Assembly (NCBI GenBank): GCA_021730285.1
Contig: CP082962.1
Coordinates: forward strand, 1,240,001-1,304,000
Source: Desulfovibrio sp. JY
Lineage (GTDB): Bacteria > Desulfobacterota > Desulfovibrionia > Desulfovibrionales > Desulfovibrionaceae
DNA: 64,000 bases
Reading direction: 5' to 3'
Shown: positions 62,475 through 64,000 of the stretch, piece after piece
Position numbering within the stretch: position 1 is the stretch's first letter
Layout: each line of letters starts with the position of its first letter
The notes under the pieces: model-generated
What the model was told of the DNA's origin: nothing
What the model saw: the letters and a program-made list of their open reading frames with translations, nothing else
The model's database searches: none
Translations under genes and position numbers: made by a program

Positions 62475-63761
62475 TTACAAGTACGAGAGCCTCGAGCGGC
62501 CGGAGGCCTCGGCGGCGTCCCCATCCGGGCACACCGCGTCCATATCCTCGGCCATGTCGCACTCGCGTACGCCGAACTCCCGGGACAGGCGGTCAAGGAC
62601 CGAAAGGACGAAATCGAGCTGCCGGTCCTGGTGGGTGCTCATGTAGGCGGTTCGAATAAGCGCCTGGCCGCGCGGCACGGCCGGATAGACGGCCGGCAGG
62701 GCGAAGACGCCGGCCTCGAACAGGGCGCGTGAAAACTGGAAGGCCTTTTCGTCGGAACCGATGATGATGGGGATGATCGGCGAGGCCGACGCGCCGATGC
62801 GCAGCCCGATGTCCTTGTAGGCCTGGCGCATGCGCAGGGTGATCGCATGGAGGCGGTCCACCCGCTCGGGCTCGCGCTCCAGGATGTCCAGGCAGGTCAG
62901 CACGGCCACGGTGTTGGCGGCCGGCAGGGCGGCGGAAAAAATCTGGGTGCGCGACTGGTAGCGCAAAAACCGCAGCATGTCCTCGTCGTCGCCGGCGATG
63001 AACCCGCCGATGGAGGCCATGGACTTGCTGAAGGTGCCCATGATGAAATCGACCTTGCCGGTGATGTCGAAATGGTCCGCCGCGCCGCGTCCGCCACGGC
63101 CGAACACGCCGAGGCCATGGGCGTCGTCGAGATAAAAGACGATGTCGGGATGATCGACCTTGATGGCGGCCAGCTCGTCGAGGACGGCCAGTTCGCCGGA
63201 CATGCTGAAAACGCCCTCGGTGATCAGAAACACGTCGCCGTCGGGCCGGGCGGCCTTGGCGTCCTCCACGCGCTTGCGCGCCTGGGCCGCGTCGTTGTGG
63301 GCGAAGGTGACCAGCCGGGCGCGGGTGTTCTTGATGCCCTCGAAGATGCTGGCGTGGTTTTCCCGGTCGCAGATGACGGTGTCGGCCGGGGTGATCAGCA
63401 CGCCGAGCGCCCCCATGTTGGTGCTGAAACCCGTCACGTGGACCACGGCGTGGCGTTTGCCGACAAAGGCGGCCAGCCGTTCCTCCAGGGCATGGTGCAG
63501 CACCATGTTGCCGCTCAGAAAGCGGGAGCCGCCGGGGCCGGTGCCCCAATCGTAGACGGCCCGGGCCGAGGCGTCCATGACCCGGGGGTCGTGGCTTAAA
63601 CCCAGATAGTCGTTGGAACCGATCATGACCAGACGCTTGCCGTCCACTTCGACCTCGGTGCCCCAGGTCTTGGATATGGGCCTGAAATAGGGATTGATCC
63701 CCTGGGAGGAAATACTCGAATACAGGGCGTTGACGTGGTCGCAGCGTTGGCGCAGTTTCAT
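62475..63761 (-). CDS. Serine palmitoyltransferase-like PLP enzyme (alpha-oxoamine synthase family)
   Basis: A 428-residue fold-type I PLP enzyme that would condense an amino acid with an acyl thioester. The PLP Lys is in FSKSMASIGGF and the Asp in YLDDAHGLGVFG. The diagnostic stretch GTGPGGSRFLSGNMVLHHALEERLA with DRENHASIFEG and TGFSTNMGALG resembles serine palmitoyltransferase more than AONS (GSGGSGH) or KBL. GAGGAAG precedes the ATG at 63761. It is the first complete gene of the block. AONS, KBL or a sulfonolipid-type enzyme remain alternatives. Confidence 0.85.
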   Translation of the reverse strand: MKLRQRCDHVNALYSSISSQGINPYFRPISKTWGTEVEVDGKRLVMIGSNDYLGLSHDPRVMDASARAVYDWGTGPGGSRFLSGNMVLHHALEERLAAFVGKRHAVVHVTGFSTNMGALGVLITPADTVICDRENHASIFEGIKNTRARLVTFAHNDAAQARKRVEDAKAARPDGDVFLITEGVFSMSGELAVLDELAAIKVDHPDIVFYLDDAHGLGVFGRGGRGAADHFDITGKVDFIMGTFSKSMASIGGFIAGDDEDMLRFLRYQSRTQIFSAALPAANTVAVLTCLDILEREPERVDRLHAITLRMRQAYKDIGLRIGASASPIIPIIIGSDEKAFQFSRALFEAGVFALPAVYPAVPRGQALIRTAYMSTHQDRQLDFVLSVLDRLSREFGVRECDMAEDMDAVCPDGDAAEASGRSRLSYL

Positions 63762-63887
63762 GGCGATTGTTTCTTCCTCGTGTGTTTTGGAAGCGGACGG
63801 CGGGGAGCTTGGGGGGAGAGGTTCGCCGCCCAGCGGCCCTTTGGCCAGGCCGCATTCCGGCGTATGACCGGAGAAACGGCCAATACT

Positions 63888-64000
63888 TCAAAGGCCGGAG
63901 CTTGGCAAGTCCTGGGGATTACGACCGAAGGCCCGGGCCTCGCGGACATGGGCGGCCAGCTGGCCGAGGATCTTGCCAAGGGCCAGCCGGGCCCGGCCAA
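63888..64000 (-). CDS. C-terminal end of a gene cut by the window edge
   Basis: A minus-strand frame open to the right edge gives GRARLALGKILGQLAAHVRE and ARAFGRNPQDLPSSGL before a stop at 63888. The sequence has the amphipathic helical character and codon use of a real C-terminus. It lies 126 nt upstream of the PLP enzyme on the same strand and may be the first part of the same block. Product unknown. Confidence 0.4.
   Translation of the reverse strand, partial: GRARLALGKILGQLAAHVREARAFGRNPQDLPSSGL

Overview
This GC-rich window most likely comes from a sulfate-reducing member of the Desulfovibrionaceae (a Desulfovibrio or Solidesulfovibrio-like organism). The main evidence is a complete tmcDCBA operon at 34.5-38.2 kb, encoding the transmembrane redox complex with its tetraheme type II cytochrome c3, which is characteristic of that group. 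A Desulfovibrio-type set of PEP/pyruvate-binding, SelD-associated-type oxidoreductase, UspA and CheW genes supports this. The genus is an inference; no rRNA is present.

Layout. 0-7.5 kb: the 3' part of an aconitase-family hydratase converges on a citrate lyase operon (citD-citE-citF-citXG-citC, minus strand). This operon has a consensus sigma-54 promoter with upstream TGTTTCA boxes, and citF carries a one-base frameshift. 8.1-10.1 kb: a GlxA-type DJ-1/AraC regulator and a secreted DJ-1/PfpI protein, then an integrase relic. 10.4-20.8 kb: a minus-strand envelope cluster (MlaD-type MCE protein, DUF1254/DUF1214 lipoprotein, arylsulfatase, an unknown secreted protein, a Gly/His/Pro-rich protein, a DUF2092 protein, an outer-membrane barrel), followed by an AraC regulator. 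21-26 kb: TadG/TadE/TadE pilus-type proteins and a CHASE4-PAS histidine kinase with its NarL-type response regulator. 26.3-27.3 kb: an AT-rich orphan gene beside tRNA-Ala(GGC).

27.4-34.3 kb: two oligopeptide-type ABC permeases, recN, a UspA protein, a CheW protein and an Slt-type lytic transglycosylase. 34.5-38.3 kb: the tmc operon and its terminator. 38.4-47.9 kb: a secreted protein, a CheY-like receiver, an FAD oxidoreductase, a PEP-synthase-like protein, a PadR regulator coupled to an SLC13-type anion transporter, a PAS-GGDEF diguanylate cyclase and an unknown Cys-containing protein.

47.9-64 kb is one long minus-strand block that looks like a single biosynthesis and export system. In transcription order it holds a serine-palmitoyltransferase-like PLP enzyme, a MacB-like ABC permease, a LolD-like ATPase, a TolC-like channel, a membrane-fusion protein, a YghO-like GNAT acyltransferase, a GT-C-like polytopic protein, a GtrB/ArnC-like GT2, an asparagine-synthase-like amidotransferase, a methyltransferase, a GT4 and a second amidotransferase. 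I infer synthesis, glycosylation or amidation, and export of a lipid-linked, possibly sphingoid-type, product. This is the best candidate here for an undescribed system.

Several intergenic regions carry a family of composite hairpin repeats, some of which supply the ends of reading frames.
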